A stretch of 8,717 bases of DNA from NCBI GenBank assembly GCA_027483745.1, contig JAIXTZ010000078.1, forward strand, positions 1-8,717, read 5' to 3'. The position numbers and the translations under genes were made by a program. This stretch comes from Lysobacteraceae bacterium (GTDB lineage Bacteria; Pseudomonadota; Gammaproteobacteria; Xanthomonadales; Xanthomonadaceae). This document shows, piece after piece, positions 5,918-8,717 of this stretch. Within the stretch, counting starts at the first letter, position 1. Every line of letters begins with the position of its first letter. A model generated the notes under the pieces. That model saw only the letters and a list, made by a program, of their open reading frames with translations, was not told the origin of the DNA and searched no databases.

Positions 5918-8374
5918 GTGCTGCCACCCCGCCTCCCCAACCGGTTGCTTGCGGGCTGGCTGCTGCTGGCCGCAGCCGCCGGCCTCCTGCTGGCCGTGGT
6001 CTTCGCGGTGTTGCCCTTCGGGGGGTTCTGGCCCACGGTCATCGCCGCCGCCGGCTTCACGGTGGGCGCCATCGTCGTCGTGCCGGGCGGCCTTCGGCAG
6101 GCGCGCGAGCTGCTCGCCGAGCACCAGCGCCTCACCAGCGAGAACCAGCGCATGGTCGAGACGCTGCAGCAGGAGCTGGAGCGCCATCGCCGGCTTGAGC
6201 TCGAGCTGAAGGATGCGAAGAAGCAGACCGAGGCGGCGATGATGGCCAAGGGCGAGTTCCTCGCCACCATGAGCCATGAGATCCGCACCCCGCTCAACGG
6301 CATCCTGCCGGTGATCGACATGCTGCTCGCGGCGCGCCTGACCGCCGACCAGGCCGACCTGCTGCGCACCGCGCACGGCTCGGCCAAGCAGATGCTCCGC
6401 ATCGTCGACGACATCCTCGACTACTCGAAGCTCGAGGCGAACAAGGTCGACCTCGAGACCACCAGCTTCAACCTGCGCGAGCTCGCCGAGTCGGTCGTCC
6501 GCCTGATGACGAAGCAAGCCGAGACCAAGGGCCTGCTGCTGCACCTCGAGATCGAGCCCGGCGTGCGCCTTCCGGTGCGCGGCGACCCGACCCGCCTTCG
6601 CCAGGTGCTGTCGAACCTGCTCAGCAACGCGATCAAGTTCACCGACCGTGGCCGCGTCACCCTCCGCATCCAGAAGAACGGCGAAGAACGCCTCACCCAT
6701 CCGCTGCGTTTCGAAGTGGTCGACACCGGCATCGGCATCCCGAAGGACAAGCTGTCCCAGCTGTTCGTCGCCTTCTCCCAGGCCGATGCCTCGACGACGC
6801 GCATGTACGGCGGCACCGGCCTCGGCCTCGTCATCTGCAAGCGCATCATCACCCTGATGGGTGGCCGCATCGGCGTCGACAGCGAGCCCGGCCAAGGCTC
6901 GCGATTCTGGTTCGAGGTGCCGTTGGCCAAGGCGGTCGGCGACCTGCCGGCGGCGCGCGCCGACCTGTCCGGCGCCCGCGTGCTGCTGATGACCCCCGAC
7001 CCGGCGCAGCGCGATCGCCTTGCCACGGCGATGCAGAACTGGGGCCTGCGCCTGTCCTACTCGAGCACGCCGCCCGAAGCGCTGCAGATGCTGCGTTCGG
7101 CGGCGGCCCGCGGCATGGGTGGCGGCTTCGAGGCGCTCGTGGCCGACCTGCGCGACGGCGCCTCCGCGGCCGTGGTGCTGCAGCGTGCGCTCTCGCGTTC
7201 GCCGGAAGTCGCGGGCCTGAAGCTGCTGCTGCTGACAGGCGCCGAGTCGCTGCCGCCGGAAACCACCGCCGCGCCGACCGTGGCGGTCTTGCGCCGCGAC
7301 GCGGCACCGGCCGACCTGAAGTCAGGTCTGGCCGACCTGCTCGTGCCCGACCAGGCGATGCCCTTGCCGAGCGCGGCGGACGCCGAGGACGACTTCACGC
7401 TCGGCGCCGAGCCCCCGGCGTCCCCGGCCGTGGCGGCCTTACCGCAGGGCAGCAGCGTCGGCGCCTTCTCGGAAGCCGCCATCGGTCGCCGCGCCCGCGT
7501 GCTGCTCGTCGAGGACAACCCGGTGAACCTGCTCGTGGCGCAGAAGCTGATCGCGCAGATGGACCTCATCTGCGAATCGGCCGGCGACGGCGAGCGCGCG
7601 CTGGAGCGCATGGCCGCGGGCAACCTCGACGTCGTGCTGATGGACTGCCAGATGCCCGTCAAGGACGGCTATACGGCCACCCGCGAGTGGCGCGACTACG
7701 AGGGCGCACACCGCCTTCCGCGCCTGCCCATCATCGCCATGACCGCCAACGCCATGGCCGGCGACCGCCAGCGCTGCCTTGACGCCGGCATGGACGATTA
7801 CCTGTCCAAGCCGGTCGATCGTTCGCAGCTCGAGGACACGCTGAAGCGCTGGCTGCAGCGCGGGGCCCTGGCCCGCCGCAGCGCCCCCGCGGCGCCGACG
7901 CCCGCGGCACGAGCGGCCAGCGCACCGGGAACGGCCCCCGTCCTCCCATCGATCCCAGGCCTCCAGCGGCCCGAGGCGTCGTCGGTCGCGGCGATGGCGC
8001 CAGCAACGCCCAGCGCCGCGGCTCCCGGCGCCGCCGCGTCCAACGTCCTCGACGCCGAGGTCCTGGCCGAGCTCCGCGAGGTCATGGGCAACGAGTTCGG
8101 CAACCTCGTGCAAATGTTCCTCGTGGACGCCGCGAAATACATCCAGCAGCTCGAGGAGGCCGCGGCCGACAACAGCCTCGAGAAAATGATCGCGCCAGCG
8201 CACACGCTGAAATCCTCCAGCGCCAACCTCGGCGCGATGGCGGTCTCGGCCGCCGCGAAACGCATCGAGGTCGGGGCGCGAGAGGGCGTGCTGCCGCGGC
8301 CCGCGGTGGCCGTCGCCGTGCTCGAGGCGGAGTTCCAGCGCGCCAGCGAGTCACTGCGCAAGCTGGTGGCCTGA
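5918..8374 (+). CDS. Membrane hybrid histidine kinase with REC and HPt domains
   Basis: An 818-residue hybrid sensor kinase. Two adjacent transmembrane helices (about 10-33 and 37-57) with almost no periplasmic loop, a coiled coil (58-108), HisKA with His120 in SHEIRTP, HATPase_c with N-box Asn237, DTGIGI (269-274), an F-box near 283-286 and GGTGLGL (298-304), ending near 336. A pseudo-receiver follows (352-475): it has the fold-like rhythm but lacks a normal acidic pair and the SKP lysine. A true receiver (526-648) has Glu532/Asp533, acceptor Asp576 in LMDCQMP, Thr609 and Lys631. After an Ala/Pro-rich linker (649-707) comes an HPt domain (about 710-818) with His762 in AHTLKSSSANLGA. The expected relay is His120, Asp576, His762, then an outside receiver. 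Glu121-x-x-Thr124 suggests phosphatase activity too. The GTG start follows the previous stop by one base, with no strong ribosome site, so coupling is likely. Architecture recalls RpfC/BarA, but no sensor domain is visible. Confidence 0.93.
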   Translation: MLPPRLPNRLLAGWLLLAAAAGLLLAVVFAVLPFGGFWPTVIAAAGFTVGAIVVVPGGLRQARELLAEHQRLTSENQRMVETLQQELERHRRLELELKDAKKQTEAAMMAKGEFLATMSHEIRTPLNGILPVIDMLLAARLTADQADLLRTAHGSAKQMLRIVDDILDYSKLEANKVDLETTSFNLRELAESVVRLMTKQAETKGLLLHLEIEPGVRLPVRGDPTRLRQVLSNLLSNAIKFTDRGRVTLRIQKNGEERLTHPLRFEVVDTGIGIPKDKLSQLFVAFSQADASTTRMYGGTGLGLVICKRIITLMGGRIGVDSEPGQGSRFWFEVPLAKAVGDLPAARADLSGARVLLMTPDPAQRDRLATAMQNWGLRLSYSSTPPEALQMLRSAAARGMGGGFEALVADLRDGASAAVVLQRALSRSPEVAGLKLLLLTGAESLPPETTAAPTVAVLRRDAAPADLKSGLADLLVPDQAMPLPSAADAEDDFTLGAEPPASPAVAALPQGSSVGAFSEAAIGRRARVLLVEDNPVNLLVAQKLIAQMDLICESAGDGERALERMAAGNLDVVLMDCQMPVKDGYTATREWRDYEGAHRLPRLPIIAMTANAMAGDRQRCLDAGMDDYLSKPVDRSQLEDTLKRWLQRGALARRSAPAAPTPAARAASAPGTAPVLPSIPGLQRPEASSVAAMAPATPSAAAPGAAASNVLDAEVLAELREVMGNEFGNLVQMFLVDAAKYIQQLEEAAADNSLEKMIAPAHTLKSSSANLGAMAVSAAAKRIEVGAREGVLPRPAVAVAVLEAEFQRASESLRKLVA

Positions 8375-8381
8375 AACGCGA

Positions 8382-8414
8382 ACGGCCGGGTCGCCCCGGC
8401 CGTCCTTTCTTCTT
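8382..8414 (+). terminator. Rho-independent terminator after the hybrid kinase gene
   Basis: A perfect 9-bp GC-rich stem (ACGGCCGGG at 8382-8390, CCCGGCCGT at 8395-8403) with a 4-nt TCGC loop, followed by a T-rich tail (CCTTTCTTCTT, 8404-8414). It lies 7 nt after the kinase stop. It also lies downstream of the convergent bacterioferritin gene, where the hairpin is the same but the following minus-strand sequence is poorer in T, so it may act in both directions with better function on the plus strand. Confidence 0.85.
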
Positions 8415-8432
8415 CCCACCTTCCGACGTCGC

Positions 8433-8717
8433 TCAGTCCTTCGACAGCGTCGTCTGCAGGTACGGGCCCTCGCCGAGGCGCTTGATCAGGTCGGGCTGCG
8501 TTTCCAGCCAGTCGACGTGCTCTTCCTCGGAGGCGAGGATCTTGGCGAAGAGATCGCGGCTGACGTAGTCGCCCACCGATTCCGCGTGCGCGACGCCCGC
8601 CTTCAGGTCGGGGATGGCGATCATCTCGAGCTTGAGGTCGCACTCGAAGACTTCCTTCGGGGTCTCGCCGATCATGATCTTGCCGAGGTTCTGCAGGTTC
8701 GGCAGGCCCTCGAGGAA
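8433..8717 (-). CDS. bfr: Bacterioferritin, C-terminal part (cut by window edge)
   Basis: The last 94 residues of a bacterioferritin; the frame is open to the window edge and begins FLEGLPNLQNLGKIMIGETP, a hallmark bacterioferritin stretch. The family stores iron in a 24-subunit haem-containing shell after oxidising Fe(II) at a di-iron centre (family knowledge). Visible ferroxidase ligands: the Glu in DLKLEM (equivalent to E. coli Glu94), and the Glu and His of SEEEHVDWLE (Glu127 and His130). The motif YVSRDLF between them is also typical. The family is about 155-160 residues, so roughly 60 N-terminal residues, including the remaining ligands and the haem Met, are outside the window. Convergent with the hybrid kinase gene and not obviously part of its system. 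The start and promoter cannot be seen. Confidence 0.94.
   Translation of the reverse strand, partial: FLEGLPNLQNLGKIMIGETPKEVFECDLKLEMIAIPDLKAGVAHAESVGDYVSRDLFAKILASEEEHVDWLETQPDLIKRLGEGPYLQTTLSKD

Noticed and set aside
3856..6414. An 852-residue open frame on the minus strand across the response regulator and kinase genes
   Set aside because: It lies antisense to two well-recognised genes. Its sequence is rich in His, Arg, Gln and Ala with no domain motif, as expected from the complement of GC-rich coding DNA with third-position G/C.
5897..6895. A 332-residue minus-strand frame opposite the kinase core
   Set aside because: Antisense to HisKA/HATPase_c motifs; composition is His/Asp/Gln/Ala-rich with no recognisable fold.
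7862..8040. A repeat array or insertion in the kinase linker
   Set aside because: It is Ala/Pro-rich low complexity, in frame and ordinary for linkers between REC and HPt domains; no regular repeat unit is seen.
5918..8374. Assignment of the kinase as RpfC
   Set aside because: RpfC has a larger multi-helix sensor and sits with rpfF/rpfG; here there are two helices, an extra pseudo-receiver and a different partner.

Overview
The window is very GC-rich chromosomal DNA, about two thirds or more G+C by eye, with densely packed genes. Gene content and order suggest a gammaproteobacterium of the Xanthomonadales type (Lysobacter or Xanthomonas relatives). The main clue is a run of a DUF6776-like membrane protein, a bactofilin and ErpA, an order I recall from xanthomonads and pseudomonads. 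This placement is an inference from gene content; no marker gene or RNA is present. I see no mobile element, tRNA, rRNA or CRISPR array.

Left block, minus strand (26-2533). Four genes are read leftwards: a membrane-anchored coiled-coil protein (DUF6776-like), a bactofilin, the Fe-S carrier ErpA, and the NAD(H) pyrophosphatase NudC. They are tightly spaced: 23 nt, 47 nt, then a 4-nt GTGA overlap between erpA and nudC. A good sigma70-like promoter (TTGACC, 18 nt, TATACC, minus strand, 2560-2589) lies just upstream of the first gene, so the block looks like one operon joining envelope/cytoskeletal genes to Fe-S and NAD housekeeping genes.

Middle and right block, plus strand (2643-8374). A small DUF4126 membrane protein is followed by two large signalling genes. 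The first encodes an 868-residue protein with an uncharacterised helical N-terminus, two receiver (REC) domains, a GGDEF domain and an EAL domain. The second REC has all the residues needed for phosphorylation, while the GGDEF and EAL domains have lost their signature and catalytic residues. One base after its stop codon begins an 818-residue membrane hybrid histidine kinase (two transmembrane helices, coiled coil, HisKA, HATPase_c, pseudo-REC, REC, HPt). The simplest reading is a dedicated phosphorelay: kinase His120, its own Asp576, HPt His762, then Asp363 of the partner. The partner would act as a non-enzymatic output protein through dead GGDEF/EAL modules, in the style of FimX, rather than by making or breaking c-di-GMP. 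A strong rho-independent terminator follows the kinase gene.

Right edge, minus strand (8433-8717). The C-terminal 94 residues of a bacterioferritin converge on the terminator; its N-terminus lies outside the window.

The most interesting item is the kinase/response-regulator pair. Its regulator combines an intact receiver with fully degenerate c-di-GMP domains, and it has a long N-terminal extension joined by a stretch that looks like a former or present promoter region.
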